64,000 nt of DNA from Luteibacter pinisoli (GTDB taxonomy: Bacteria > Pseudomonadota > Gammaproteobacteria > Xanthomonadales > Rhodanobacteraceae). The notes beneath the pieces were generated by a model that saw only the letters and a program-made list of their open reading frames with translations, had not been told where the DNA came from and did not search any database. The position numbers and the translations under genes are program-made. Positions 1 to 9,170 of the stretch are shown piece by piece. Position 1 is the first letter of the stretch, and each line of letters starts with the position of its first letter. The stretch is taken from NCBI RefSeq assembly GCF_006385595.1, contig NZ_CP041046.1:868001-932000 (forward strand), given 5' to 3'.

Positions 1-252
1 GCGGTGGTGATGTACGTGCTGATGGGCTGGGCCGCCATCGTCGCGATCGAGCCGCTACGCGAGAACGTGCAGACCGGGGGCCTGGTGCTGCTGTTCGCCG
101 GCGGTGTGGCGTACACCGCCGGCGTTCCCTTCTATGTCGCCCGGCGCATGCCCTACGGGCACGCTATCTGGCATTTCTTCGTGCTGGCGGGCAGCGTGCT
201 GCATTACCTCGCGATCCTGCTTTACGTACTGCCCGACGCTGCCGGCCACTGA
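1..252 (+). CDS. Hemolysin III / TrhA-type membrane protein, C-terminal fragment
   Basis: The reading frame is open from the window edge, so only the last 83 codons are present and the start is missing. The fragment holds about three hydrophobic segments and ends with a HAIWHFFVLAGS...HY stretch, the His-rich last-helix signature of the hemolysin III/YqfA/PAQR-like family, followed by a short polar tail and a stop. Members are seven-helix inner-membrane proteins whose exact function in most bacteria is unsettled. The call rests on the terminal motif and hydrophobicity only. Confidence 0.75.
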   Translation, partial: AVVMYVLMGWAAIVAIEPLRENVQTGGLVLLFAGGVAYTAGVPFYVARRMPYGHAIWHFFVLAGSVLHYLAILLYVLPDAAGH

Positions 253-259
253 CCGGCGA

Positions 260-2026
260 TTATTTCTTCTTCAGCTGTTCCGGAATGAAGCGCGTGCGCA
301 CCGCGTCGGCCAGCAGGTCGGGCGGGAGCAGGCCCTGCGCGATCAGGAAATCATTGAAGGCCTTGCGGTCGAACTTGTCGCCGAGCTTCACCTGGGTTTC
401 CGCACGCAGCTGCAGGATCCGCGTGTAGCCGTAGAAATAGGCCGTGGCCTGGCCCGGTGAGTTCAGCGTGTAGCGGTCCAGTTCCTGGCGCGCCATCGGC
501 TCGGACAGGCCCACGTCGTGGACGAGGATGTCGTGTGCACGATCGCGCGATACCAGGCCGAGGTTGAGCATCGGGTCGAGGAAGGCACGCGCGGCGCGCA
601 GCAAGCGGAACTGCAGGGCGATGAACTGGCCTGCCGGCGGCTCGTACGGCACCATCTCTGCTTCGGCGTACAGCGCCCAGCCTTCAACGTTCACGCTGTT
701 GAAGGCGAACAGGCTGCGCGTGAGCGAGACGCCCTGTTCCACCATCGCGGCAAACTGCAGCTCGTGGCCCGGGCGGCCTTCGTGCGCGGTAAGCGTCCAT
801 GCGGCGGCTTCAAAGGTGAAGTCGTCGTACATCTGCGAGTTGTCGCCGTTGGCCGGCGGGTTGCCCGTGGTCAGCACGAACGTGCCGCGCTGCCCGGTGT
901 TGTTGATGAACGGGGGCGGATCCATGTGCGGCGCGGGCGTGCGCGCGTTCTCGGCTTCGGAGGCGAGACGCATGGCCAGTTCGCGCTTGGGCAGTTCGAC
1001 GATGCGCTGCTTGCGGATCGTGTCTTCGATCTTGCCGATCACGGCGTGATACGTCGGGACCACCTGGTCCTTCGCGAGCTGCTTCTTCTTCAGCGCCTTC
1101 AGCACGTCGCGGTAGTCGCCGTCGGGCAGGCCTTCGGCCTTCGCCACCACCGGCGCCAGCTGCTGCAGCGCATAGGAGGTTTCCATGAACTCCAGCTCGG
1201 CGCGGGCGATGAGATCACGCGGCGCGATGTCCAGGCCCACCTGCTCCAGGTTGTAGGCGTACATCGGTTCGGGCAGGCGGAAATCGGAACGCGAACGCGG
1301 CAGCACCGTCTTCGTCACCCAGGCGTTGTAGTCCTTCAGCTGCTTGTCGAGCTTGGCCATCGCCTCGTCGCTGCCGCTGATCTTCTTTTCGGCAAAGAGC
1401 TTGCGGATGCCATCGACGTAGCGCTGCGTATTTCCCAGCTTCTGTTCGACATCGGCTTTCACCGGGCCCAGCAGCTGCTTGTCGCCGAGCTTCTCGGTGG
1501 TGCGCGCCTTCGCCTGGTCCACGAGCGGCGTGCAGCCGGCGGTCATGCCGACATAGCACTTCAGGCGGCCCAGCGCCGAGGCGTTCTGCTCGGGCGTGCT
1601 CTCCGCATTCAGCAGGGAGAACTCGCCGCTGAAGATCATCTGCCCGGCGTCGAACCACGGCAGCATGTATTTGTCGTTGAGGTCGATGCCCTTGATGTTG
1701 CCGTCGATCTGCTTGAGCAGGATCTGCAGGTCCTGGTGGACGTTGGGATCCTTCTCTTCCGCCAGGCGCTTGTCGAGCTTGCCGCGCAGTTCCACCAGGG
1801 CGGCGCGCTGGCGCTTGTCGACATCCGGGCCGAGGTCGGCCGTTTTCTCGTCGTATCCCTTCACGCCGATATCGGTGGCCGATTCCGGGCTGAAGCGGGC
1901 GGTGAGGTCGAGCAGAAGCTGCGCATCGGTGTTGCTGCGGGCGATCCAGGCGGGCTGCGCGGCTTCAGCGTGCAGGCTGCCCACGGCAAAGGTGACCGCG
2001 GCAGCGAGAGCGAGTCGTCGGAACAT
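260..2026 (-). CDS. DUF885 family secreted protein (putative metallopeptidase-like)
   Basis: 588 residues. The start is the ATG at 2026, because a GGGAG ribosome site precedes it and the protein then begins with a clean signal peptide (MFRRLALAAAV, cleavage near AEA/AQP). The body matches the DUF885 family: an N-terminal helical part, and a C-terminal part with TAHEGRPGHELQF (around residue 425), whose two histidines and glutamate recall zinc-peptidase motifs. A hydrolytic role outside the cytoplasm is likely, but the substrate is unknown. It converges on the hemolysin III gene with only 7 bp between the stops. Confidence 0.85.
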   Translation of the reverse strand: MFRRLALAAAVTFAVGSLHAEAAQPAWIARSNTDAQLLLDLTARFSPESATDIGVKGYDEKTADLGPDVDKRQRAALVELRGKLDKRLAEEKDPNVHQDLQILLKQIDGNIKGIDLNDKYMLPWFDAGQMIFSGEFSLLNAESTPEQNASALGRLKCYVGMTAGCTPLVDQAKARTTEKLGDKQLLGPVKADVEQKLGNTQRYVDGIRKLFAEKKISGSDEAMAKLDKQLKDYNAWVTKTVLPRSRSDFRLPEPMYAYNLEQVGLDIAPRDLIARAELEFMETSYALQQLAPVVAKAEGLPDGDYRDVLKALKKKQLAKDQVVPTYHAVIGKIEDTIRKQRIVELPKRELAMRLASEAENARTPAPHMDPPPFINNTGQRGTFVLTTGNPPANGDNSQMYDDFTFEAAAWTLTAHEGRPGHELQFAAMVEQGVSLTRSLFAFNSVNVEGWALYAEAEMVPYEPPAGQFIALQFRLLRAARAFLDPMLNLGLVSRDRAHDILVHDVGLSEPMARQELDRYTLNSPGQATAYFYGYTRILQLRAETQVKLGDKFDRKAFNDFLIAQGLLPPDLLADAVRTRFIPEQLKKK

Positions 2027-2097
2027 GTGTGTCTCCCCAGTGAAGTACCCGGAGACTAGCCGGGACGTCGCGGGGCCGCCATGTGCCACCGGATGGG

Positions 2098-2580
2098 TCA
2101 GGCGAGCAGCAGCGCCACGCCGGCCATGCCGAGCATCAGGAAGGAGATGACCACCTTGGCCAGCATGCCCACCAGCATGCCGACCCAGGTGCTGACGCCC
2201 ACGTGGGCGGAGCGCAGGATGCTCTTGCCCGAGCTCAGCTCACCCGCCACGGCGCCAGCGAAGGGGCCGATGATGAGCCCTGGGATGCCGAAAAACATGC
2301 CGACGGTGGTGCCGACACCCGCGCCCCACAATGCCCGTGGCGTGGCCCCGATCTTTTTGGCGCCGAGTGACGCCGAGACGAAATCCAGCGCCACGCCCAC
2401 CGCGCCGATGATGCCGATGGCCACCAGCCAGCCCCAGCCGAGGTGCTGGTACTCGTCCACGGCCGCCGCCAGCCAGATGCCGCCGAAGATCATGGGAATA
2501 CCGGGGAGCACGGGCAACACGGCACCCGCCACGCCGCCGACGATCAGTGCGGCGGCCAGCAGGTAAAGGGCGAGGTCCAT
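2098..2580 (-). CDS. DUF456 family membrane protein
   Basis: 160 residues, strongly hydrophobic with about four to five transmembrane segments, starting MDLALYLLAAALIVGG. The glycine-rich pattern (VLPVLPGIPMIFGG near the N-terminus and GIPGLIIGPFAGAVAGE near residue 110) is typical of DUF456. Its ATG overlaps the stop of the upstream lipoprotein gene (ATGA at 2579-2582 on the minus strand), so the two are translationally coupled. Family function is unknown. Confidence 0.85.
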   Translation of the reverse strand: MDLALYLLAAALIVGGVAGAVLPVLPGIPMIFGGIWLAAAVDEYQHLGWGWLVAIGIIGAVGVALDFVSASLGAKKIGATPRALWGAGVGTTVGMFFGIPGLIIGPFAGAVAGELSSGKSILRSAHVGVSTWVGMLVGMLAKVVISFLMLGMAGVALLLA

Positions 2581-3350
2581 CAGCGGAAGGCCTCGCGGTA
2601 TTCCGGCTTCAGGTAGGAGAGAAAGGCCTGGCTGGGCACGTCCACGGCCTGGGGCCCGGCCACGTACGCCGCCACCTGGTACGGCGGGAAGATGAAGGTG
2701 AGGCCGTGCACCTTGTCGTCCGGCCCCGTAAGCAGGCTGAAGACACGGTAGTGATCCTTGCCGGGTGCCGTGCCTTCCTCGATCTGCTGCGTGTCGGAGG
2801 CCAGCGGCTCGTCCTGGTCGTCCAGCTGGGTGATCAGCTGGCGCCGGGCTTCCGAGGCAAAGACGGTTTCCGCCCCATCCGGGTCGGCAAACATCTCGCG
2901 GATACCGACCACGCGGCCCACTTCCTTGTCGAAGGTGAAGCTGTCCACGATGGGCGCCGGGTGCGCACCACCGGTGAAGGCCTGGCCATCCACCTGCACG
3001 TTGATGAAGCGGTCCGTGCGCGCCGAGACGGCGATATCCAGGTTCAGGTCCCACGGGATTTCACGGGCGCGATCTCGCGCACCGGGCGCGTCCAGGCTAT
3101 CCAGGAAGGCGCGCTTCTGCCGGTCGACATAGCGATCAATCGCGTGGCGCAGGGCATCCGCCCGCGGCGGCAGGTCGGGCAGGGTCAATTCCATGGTGTA
3201 GAGGCCGTCCTCGCCGGAACGGGTATCCTTGTCGGCACTCGCCTGCGCGGGCGGGGCCGTATGTCCACCGTTCGTCCGGTCGGCGCCGTCGCGACAGGCG
3301 GCGAGCCCGGCGGTGGCGATGACCAGCGACAGGATGTGTCGCACCAGCAT
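2580..3350 (-). CDS. DUF3298/DUF4163-type lipoprotein
   Basis: 256 residues. From the ATG at 3350 the protein begins MLVRHILSLVIATAGLAAC, a lipoprotein signal with lipobox LAAC, so it is probably anchored in the outer membrane. The mature part has the features of DUF3298/RsiV-type periplasmic domains: a central strand-rich segment with GGAHP (around residue 140) and a C-terminal IFPPYQVAAYVAGP. An in-frame start further upstream (3416) would bury the signal peptide and is rejected. It forms a two-gene unit with the DUF456 gene. No enzymatic role can be read from the sequence. Confidence 0.8.
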   Translation of the reverse strand: MLVRHILSLVIATAGLAACRDGADRTNGGHTAPPAQASADKDTRSGEDGLYTMELTLPDLPPRADALRHAIDRYVDRQKRAFLDSLDAPGARDRAREIPWDLNLDIAVSARTDRFINVQVDGQAFTGGAHPAPIVDSFTFDKEVGRVVGIREMFADPDGAETVFASEARRQLITQLDDQDEPLASDTQQIEEGTAPGKDHYRVFSLLTGPDDKVHGLTFIFPPYQVAAYVAGPQAVDVPSQAFLSYLKPEYREAFR

Positions 3351-3433
3351 TTCGGCATTCTCTCCCTGCGAGGCTCGCATCTTAGCGTAGCCATCGTGTG
3401 GCGGAGAGGATGTCAACGAACTGAAGGAACCGT

Positions 3434-4096
3434 GTGCAGAACGCGATGACGGAATCCGTCACCCTGCTCAAGGCCGACGAGCTCGGCCGCATTGAACGCG
3501 TGGAGCGCGACGGCGTCGTACTCATTCGCCGTGATATCGCCGCGGCGCGCTGGTGGGCGCGCGGGTTTGCCCGCCGGGCCGCCGCGCGTGAAGCACGCGC
3601 GCTGAAGCGTCTGGATGGCATCGATGGCGTGCCGCGCCTGCTGGCCTGGAATGGCCGCGTGCTGGAGCGCAGCTACATGGCCGGCCAGCCCATGCAGCTG
3701 GGCCGCCCGCTGGATCCGGCGTATTACCGCGATGCCCTGCGCCTGCTGGCCGTGCTGCATCGCCGGGGCATCGTGCACAACGACCTGGCGAAAGAGCCGA
3801 ACTGGCTGGTCCGCGAGGATGGCAGCCCCGGGCTGGTCGATTTCCAGATTGCGTGGACGCGTGGCCGCCGCGGATCGCTGTTCCGCCTGCTGGCGCGGGA
3901 AGACCTGCGCCATCTGCTCAAGCACAAGCGAACGTATGCGGCGGAACGGCTGAGTGCCCGCCAGCGCGGCATCCTCGCCCAGGCCGCCCCGCATTCGCGG
4001 CTGTGGCGGGCTACCGGCAAGCGCCTCTACAAGCTCATTGCAAGGCGCATTTTCGGCTACTGGGACAACGAAGGGCAGGGCCGGATTCGTAAATGA
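3434..4096 (+). CDS. Kinase-fold protein (RIO1/KdkA-like, putative LPS or small-molecule kinase)
   Basis: 220 residues. The start is taken as GTG at 3434 because AAGGA lies 5 nt before it; the ATG at 3446 is the alternative. The protein-kinase-like core is visible. A catalytic-loop motif GIVHNDLAKEPNWL (about residues 113-126) carries the Asp and Asn expected for phosphotransfer, and a DFQ triplet stands where kinases have DFG. The short length and basic C-terminus fit the small bacterial kinases that modify lipopolysaccharide core sugars, but the acceptor is not identifiable. It is divergent from the DUF3298 lipoprotein gene. Confidence 0.7.
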   Translation: MQNAMTESVTLLKADELGRIERVERDGVVLIRRDIAAARWWARGFARRAAAREARALKRLDGIDGVPRLLAWNGRVLERSYMAGQPMQLGRPLDPAYYRDALRLLAVLHRRGIVHNDLAKEPNWLVREDGSPGLVDFQIAWTRGRRGSLFRLLAREDLRHLLKHKRTYAAERLSARQRGILAQAAPHSRLWRATGKRLYKLIARRIFGYWDNEGQGRIRK

Positions 4097-4114
4097 GCCG
4101 GGCCCGGCCGGGCC

Positions 4115-4891
4115 TTACTTTTCGACGAAGGCGCGCTCGATCACGTAATCACCCGGCTCACGGGTGCGCGGCGAGGCCTGGAAGCCTTCACCGTCCAGCA
4201 GCACGCAGATGTCTTCGAGCATCGACGGGCTGCCACACAGCATCACGCGGTCTTCCGCCGGGTTGATCTGCGGCAGGCCGGTGGCACGGGCCATCTCGCC
4301 GTCGGCGATGGCATCGGTGATGCGCCCGCGGTTGCGGAAGTCTTCACGGGTGACCGTCGGGTAGTAGACGAGCTTTTCGCGCACGAGGTCGCCGAGGTAT
4401 TCGTGGTTCGGCAGCACGTTCTCGATGTAATCCGAATACGCGAGGTCTTCCACGCGGCGCACGCCGTGGGCGAGCACGATGGTGTCGAAGCGCTCGTACG
4501 TTTCCGGGTCGCGGATGATCGACAGGAACGGCGCCAGGCCCGTGCCGGTGCCCAGCAGGTACAGGCGCTTGCCCGGCTTCAGGTCATTCAGCACCAGGGT
4601 GCCGGTGGGCTTGCGGCTGACGATGACCGGATCGCCCGGCTTCAGGTGCTGCAGGCGCGAGGTGAGCGGGCCGTCCTGCACCTTGATGCTGAAGAACTCC
4701 AGGTGCTCTTCGTAGTGCGCGCTGGCGATGGAATAGGCGCGCATCAGCGGCCGCCCGTCCACTTCCAGGCCGATCATCACGAAGTGCCCGCTCTCGAAGC
4801 GGAACCCCGGGTCACGGGTGGTGCGGAAGCTGAAAAGCGAGTCGTTCCAGTGATGTACGTCGATGACGTGCTCGGTCGCCAGTGCCACCAT
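4115..4891 (-). CDS. fpr: Ferredoxin--NADP(+) reductase
   Basis: 258 residues, starting MVALATEHVIDVHHWNDSLF after an AGAGG site. It transfers electrons between NADPH and ferredoxin or flavodoxin in the cytoplasm, for oxidative-stress defence and Fe-S enzyme supply. Visible motifs: the FAD-binding RAYSIAS (about residue 50), GTGTGLAPF for NADP binding (about residue 113), the CGSP motif near residue 218, and the aromatic-poor C-terminal ERAFVEK typical of the bacterial short FNR group. A longer in-frame opening upstream has no family similarity and is ignored. It is convergent with the kinase-like gene. Confidence 0.92.
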   Translation of the reverse strand: MVALATEHVIDVHHWNDSLFSFRTTRDPGFRFESGHFVMIGLEVDGRPLMRAYSIASAHYEEHLEFFSIKVQDGPLTSRLQHLKPGDPVIVSRKPTGTLVLNDLKPGKRLYLLGTGTGLAPFLSIIRDPETYERFDTIVLAHGVRRVEDLAYSDYIENVLPNHEYLGDLVREKLVYYPTVTREDFRNRGRITDAIADGEMARATGLPQINPAEDRVMLCGSPSMLEDICVLLDGEGFQASPRTREPGDYVIERAFVEK

Positions 4892-5137
4892 GGTGTGCGT
4901 TGCCTCTGAACAAAGTGGGTCGATGCCGCCGCGCCCCGCGCGGCAAGCCTTGGAATCAGCTGGGGAAGCGGCCCATGGGCCGCGCTGCCTGGCGCGTGGC
5001 GCCGCACCCCGTGGGGTGAGTGCGGGCGAATGGCTATAAGGATACGGCATCCCGGGGCCTCTCGCCGCAGGTGGCCCCATCCGGTCTCGCCGTGGTCTAA
5101 GATCGGGCGTTCGTCCCCCCCTCAAGTGAAGGCACGC

Positions 5138-5530
5138 ATGACGCGACTGGCATACACCCCGGGCCAGGCCTGGACCTACCGTACCCGCCCCGGTGAAGAA
5201 GACTCGCGGGTGGTCATCCGGAAAATGGATATCGAGCCGGAGGATGGCGAGGTCTTTCACGTCTCCATCCTGGGCGTAAAGCTGCGCAACCATAAGGTGC
5301 CGGGTGGCCTGCAGCCGGCCATGCATCACGCGGCGGTGCTTCGCGCCACGCTGGAAAAGAGCCTGCTCGAGCACGTCGGCGACGGCGATGCCGGCGAACA
5401 GTGGAAGGACGGCTACGCGGTCTGGCGCCAGGCCTACGACAACGGCGACGCCGGCGTCTTCGATCTGTCCGTCGCCGATATCCTGGGTTACATCGAGATG
5501 GTGGTCGCCGCCTCGGGCGAAGCCCGGTGA
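5138..5530 (+). CDS. Conserved hypothetical protein
   Basis: 130 residues, soluble, no signal peptide. The ATG at 5138 has GAAGG a few bases upstream. The sequence opens MTRLAYTPGQAWTYRTRPGE and has a mixed alpha/beta character with a conserved-looking HVSILGVKLRNH segment. I do not recognise a characterised family. Its stop overlaps the GTG of the next gene (GTGA at 5527-5530), so it is probably co-expressed with the TonB-domain lipoprotein. The 246 bp upstream, shared with fpr in divergent orientation, should hold both promoters; no convincing -35/-10 pair stands out. Confidence 0.65.
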   Translation: MTRLAYTPGQAWTYRTRPGEEDSRVVIRKMDIEPEDGEVFHVSILGVKLRNHKVPGGLQPAMHHAAVLRATLEKSLLEHVGDGDAGEQWKDGYAVWRQAYDNGDAGVFDLSVADILGYIEMVVAASGEAR

Positions 5531-6048
5531 CCCGCCGCCTCCTTGCGGGACTGCTACCCCTCCTGCTGACCGCGTGTGCGCACGAACCGCCCACTGCACC
5601 GCCGAAGCCCGCCGACCCACCACGCGACGGCAAGGTCAGCTACGAAATCATGCCCGCCGGTAAAGCGGGCGAATACCAGATGCAGGACGGCCAGACCTCG
5701 TTCGGCGCGCAGCCCGTCACCAACGATCCGCCGGCGTACCCGGCGTCTCTCATCGCGGAAAATCGTGCAGCGACGGTCGTGCATGCCAAGGTCATCGTGG
5801 ACGGTGACGGCAAGGTCACCGACGTGCGCGACCTCGATGCGGGCGGTGACGCCAGCCACGCCGCGTACTTCGCGGCGACGCGCGAGGCCGCCCTGCGCTG
5901 GACGTATACGCCCATGACCCTCGTGCAGGAGCACGAAGGCAAGAACGGCGTGATCAGCGAAACCCGCAGCACGGCACCCTTCAGTCTCGATTACGCGTTC
6001 CGCTTCGAGCTGAAAGACGGCAAGCCGGTGGTGACCACGTCGCGATAA
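5527..6048 (+). CDS. Lipoprotein with TonB C-terminal-like domain
   Basis: 173 residues from a GTG start that overlaps the preceding stop by four bases. It begins with a lipoprotein signal (VTRRLLAGLLPLLLTAC, lipobox LTAC), then a short proline-rich linker and a TonB C-terminal-like domain. That domain is recognisable from PPAYPASLIAENRAATVV...VIVDGDGKV and the later REAALRWTYTP. Such proteins bind or stabilise TonB-dependent transport components, but this one has no membrane-spanning energy-transducing helix, so it is unlikely to be a canonical TonB. It faces a TonB-dependent receptor gene across a strong terminator. Confidence 0.75.
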   Translation: MTRRLLAGLLPLLLTACAHEPPTAPPKPADPPRDGKVSYEIMPAGKAGEYQMQDGQTSFGAQPVTNDPPAYPASLIAENRAATVVHAKVIVDGDGKVTDVRDLDAGGDASHAAYFAATREAALRWTYTPMTLVQEHEGKNGVISETRSTAPFSLDYAFRFELKDGKPVVTTSR

Positions 6049-6109
6049 AAAAATGCGCCCGGTCCTTTCGTCACCGGCAGGGGAGGAGCCGATGACGAAA
6101 GGTGGGCGC
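6047..6109 (-). terminator. Rho-independent terminator of the TonB-dependent receptor gene
   Basis: A long inverted repeat lies between the two converging genes. The outer arms GCGCCC/GGGCGC (6055-6060 and 6104-6109) enclose inner arms CCTTTCGTCA and TGACGAAAGG. Read on the minus strand, the hairpin is followed by seven T residues (the A run at 6047-6053). The stem is near symmetric and may also stop plus-strand transcription. Confidence 0.85.
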
Positions 6110-6143
6110 AAGCGTCACACAGGGATTGGATCGGTGGTGCTGT

Positions 6144-9100
6144 TTAGAAGTCGTACGAGACCGACAGGCGGCCGTAACGCGGGTCCTGCGTGATCAGCGG
6201 CGCGCGATACAGCGGGTGCGGCGTGCCACGCGACTGCCATTCCGTCGGGTAACGGAACACGGCGCGCTGCTGGTTGGTCACGTTGAACACGTTGGCCGAG
6301 AACGCCAGGCGACCGTCGCCCCAGGTCGGACGGTAGGTCAGGCCCAGATCCCACTGGTAGGTCCACGGCAGGCGGCCCTTGTCACCCGGGGGCGACGGCT
6401 GGCCATCGCACCAGTGGTACGCGGAACCGTAGTGAGCGGGGTCGGTCTGGTCCGGGCCGTAGTAGCCCAGGCAGACTTCCGGGGCGCCAGAGGCGATCTG
6501 GAAGTTGCTCGAGAGCTGCCATTCCGGAGCGAACTGCCAGTAGCCGAACGCCTTGAAGACGTGCGGATGGTCGTTGCCGAGCGGGCCGTTGGCGTAATCC
6601 ATCACATAGCTGTTGTCCCAGTCCATGCTGCCGGCGGCGCCGTTCTGGCGCGAGTCGGTACGCGACTGGCCTTCCGTGTTGCCGAACGAATGCGAGAACA
6701 CGTAATCGAACTTGCCGTACCACGTGCCGTCGAACTGGTGCTCCATGTAGAGCTCAAGGCTGTAGTACTTACGCTTGGTCGCGGGCATGCCCATTTCCTT
6801 GCGCGACAGGTCCACCGTGAACGGGTTGCCGGACGGGTCGAGCAGGGTGAAGGTGTTGCCGTGGCCACCGTTGACCAGGTAGCAGCTGTTGGTCGAACCG
6901 ACGGTGTGGCCTTCGGCCTCGGCCTTCGAGGTGACGAGGTCGATGTCGCAGAAATCGTCGATGACGGTATTGAGCTTGCGCCAGGTCGCCTTGGCGCCGT
7001 ACGACCAGTTGTCACCCAGCAGCTTGTCGAAACCGAGGATGTATTCGTCCTGGTTCTCGGCCTTCAGGTTCTTGCCGGCGACGGTGCGCGGGTCAGGCGG
7101 GATACCGTACGAGTTGTTACCCGAGACGACACCGCTCATCTGGGTCAGGCCGGTCGGTGTACCGTCCGCGGCGATGCCCGAGTAGGTGTAGAACTGCTGC
7201 GTGGCGGTGTAACCGGCGGCGGCACCCGTGGCCGGGTTCAGCGGCAGGCCGAGGTAGTAACGGCCGGCGTTCGCGTACACCTTGAAGCTGCCGTCACCGT
7301 TCACGTCCCACGACGCACCCAGGCGCGGGGCCCACTGCGGACGCGTCTGCTTGATGAACGGCTGGCTGAACTGGTTGTAGTCGGTGAACTGGTCGTTACG
7401 CAGGCCTGCGGTCACGAGCCAGCGATCGCTGATCTGCCACTTGTCCTCGATGTACTGCGCCTTCTGGTCGGAACGCACGTTGACCAGGTTGTAGTTGACG
7501 TTCTTGCTGACGTAGTAACCGGTCTCGCCGTTCGGGAACAGCGCCGGCGCCGGCACGAAGTTACGTCCCGGGGTGTTGTCGATCGCTTCGGTCGGATCCT
7601 TCTGGAAACCGTAGCCCCAGCTGTAACCCGGGCCCGGGCTGAACGTGCCGAAGTCGAGCACCTGCGACTTGACGTTGTCGATACCGGCCGACAGCGTGTG
7701 GTCGCCGGCGACGTACTGCACGTCGAAGCGAAGGTTGTTCGACTTGTTGCCACGGCCCGGCGAGCTGATGTCCGCGACCTGGGTGTTCTTGATCGCGCTG
7801 CCGCCGTTGAGCGCCGGGTTCTGGCTGCCCGAGCTGTCGACGCGCGCCAGGTCCGGATCGTAGTTGCCGGCCTGGTCATAGTTCTTCACCGACATCTTGC
7901 CGTACTGGGCACTGATGGTCAGGTTGTCGGTGATGTAGCCCGTGTACTTCGCGTTCCAGAAATCGCCGCCGACCTTGGTGTTGTTCACCGGGCCGATGGT
8001 GTTGGTGCGCGACATGTCGACGTAGTTGTAGCCGTAGCGCGTGCCGCTACCGGAGCGCTTGTCGCCGACGTCGGTGAACTCAAGGATGTGGTTATCCGTG
8101 ATGTTCCAGTCGAGCTTGGTGTACCAGCGCGGGTTCTCGAACGTGTTGGTCGACGCGGGCGTGCTGCTGTCGACGGCATTGACGTTGCGCTGGCCGTCCT
8201 TCTCGAACTCGGCCGCCACGAAGAAGAACAGCTTGTCCTTGATCAGCGGGCCGCCGGCGTAGGCGCTGACGGTGGTTGCCCACTTATCGTTCTGGCTCTT
8301 CGGCTGGTAGAGGTCACCGGCCGGTGCCGACGAAGGCGTGTTCACGTAATGGATGTTCGGGCCCGATGCGCGTGCCCAGTTCGGCTCCCACAGGATCTGT
8401 GCGCCGAAGTGCCATTCGTTCGTACCGCGCTTACCGACCTGGTTGATCACGCCGCCGTCGGAACGGCCGTACTTGGCGCTGTAGCCGCCGGTGTAGATTT
8501 CCTGCTGGTCGATCGCGCCGTACGGCAGCTGGATGCCGCCGGCCGCGTTGAGCGGATCGGTGGTGTTGAAGCCGTTGACGTAGTACGCATTTTCGTTGGA
8601 CGCCGCACCGCCGAAGCTGGCGAGCGAGCGGCCGGTGTCGCTGGTGAAGCCGCCGCCGTTGTTCACGACGCCCGGCGCCAGGCGAGCCACGGCTTCGGCG
8701 CTGCGGCCGAGCGGGAGCTTGGCCAGCTGCTCGGAGGTGATGACGGTGCGCGAATCGACCGAGGTGACGTCGATCGGCGGGATCGAGGTACCGGTGACGG
8801 TCACGCCGCTCAGGGAGGTGGCATCGGCGGCCGTCGCGGCGGCCGGGGCGGCGAACGAGACATCGGTGCTGGCGCCGACGCGCAGCTGGATGTTCTTGCG
8901 CGTATCGACCACGGTGCCGTCGCGCATCAGCGTGACGTTGTAGGTGCCGAGCGGAAGCTGGGTGATGGAGTAGTGGCCACGCTCGTCAACGGCGACTTCG
9001 CGGTGCAGGCCGTTGGTGCTGTCGACAACGACGGTCTGGTTGCCGCCGGCCGGGACTGAGCCGTTGAGGTTACCGGTGGTGGACTGCGCGTATGCGCTAC

Positions 9101-9170
9101 CGACGCCGCCTAGACAGGTGCCCAGCGCGAGTGCCATGGCAGTCCTGCGAAACAGAAAATGGGTCTTCAT
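6144..9170 (-). CDS. TonB-dependent outer-membrane receptor with carboxypeptidase-regulatory-like domain
   Basis: 1,008 residues. The signal peptide ends near AYAQS (residue 28). Residues about 30-110 form a carboxypeptidase regulatory-like beta domain (REVAVDERGHYSITQLPLG). A plug follows (about 125-240, with LPLGRSAEAVARLAPGV and VNGFNTTDPLNAAGG), then a beta-barrel ending in YGRLSVSYDF with the C-terminal aromatic residue used by the Bam machinery. It imports a ligand across the outer membrane using TonB energy. The ligand is unknown, and this Oar-like architecture is common in Xanthomonadales for peptide or glycan uptake. It is monocistronic, with a terminator at 6047-6109 and a long upstream region. 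Confidence 0.9.
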   Translation of the reverse strand: MKTHFLFRRTAMALALGTCLGGVGSAYAQSTTGNLNGSVPAGGNQTVVVDSTNGLHREVAVDERGHYSITQLPLGTYNVTLMRDGTVVDTRKNIQLRVGASTDVSFAAPAAATAADATSLSGVTVTGTSIPPIDVTSVDSRTVITSEQLAKLPLGRSAEAVARLAPGVVNNGGGFTSDTGRSLASFGGAASNENAYYVNGFNTTDPLNAAGGIQLPYGAIDQQEIYTGGYSAKYGRSDGGVINQVGKRGTNEWHFGAQILWEPNWARASGPNIHYVNTPSSAPAGDLYQPKSQNDKWATTVSAYAGGPLIKDKLFFFVAAEFEKDGQRNVNAVDSSTPASTNTFENPRWYTKLDWNITDNHILEFTDVGDKRSGSGTRYGYNYVDMSRTNTIGPVNNTKVGGDFWNAKYTGYITDNLTISAQYGKMSVKNYDQAGNYDPDLARVDSSGSQNPALNGGSAIKNTQVADISSPGRGNKSNNLRFDVQYVAGDHTLSAGIDNVKSQVLDFGTFSPGPGYSWGYGFQKDPTEAIDNTPGRNFVPAPALFPNGETGYYVSKNVNYNLVNVRSDQKAQYIEDKWQISDRWLVTAGLRNDQFTDYNQFSQPFIKQTRPQWAPRLGASWDVNGDGSFKVYANAGRYYLGLPLNPATGAAAGYTATQQFYTYSGIAADGTPTGLTQMSGVVSGNNSYGIPPDPRTVAGKNLKAENQDEYILGFDKLLGDNWSYGAKATWRKLNTVIDDFCDIDLVTSKAEAEGHTVGSTNSCYLVNGGHGNTFTLLDPSGNPFTVDLSRKEMGMPATKRKYYSLELYMEHQFDGTWYGKFDYVFSHSFGNTEGQSRTDSRQNGAAGSMDWDNSYVMDYANGPLGNDHPHVFKAFGYWQFAPEWQLSSNFQIASGAPEVCLGYYGPDQTDPAHYGSAYHWCDGQPSPPGDKGRLPWTYQWDLGLTYRPTWGDGRLAFSANVFNVTNQQRAVFRYPTEWQSRGTPHPLYRAPLITQDPRYGRLSVSYDF

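Noticed and set aside
6102..9059. 985-codon open frame on the plus strand
   Set aside because: It is antisense to the TonB-dependent receptor, is rich in Arg/Val/Ala typical of GC-rich reverse frames, and has no recognisable domain.
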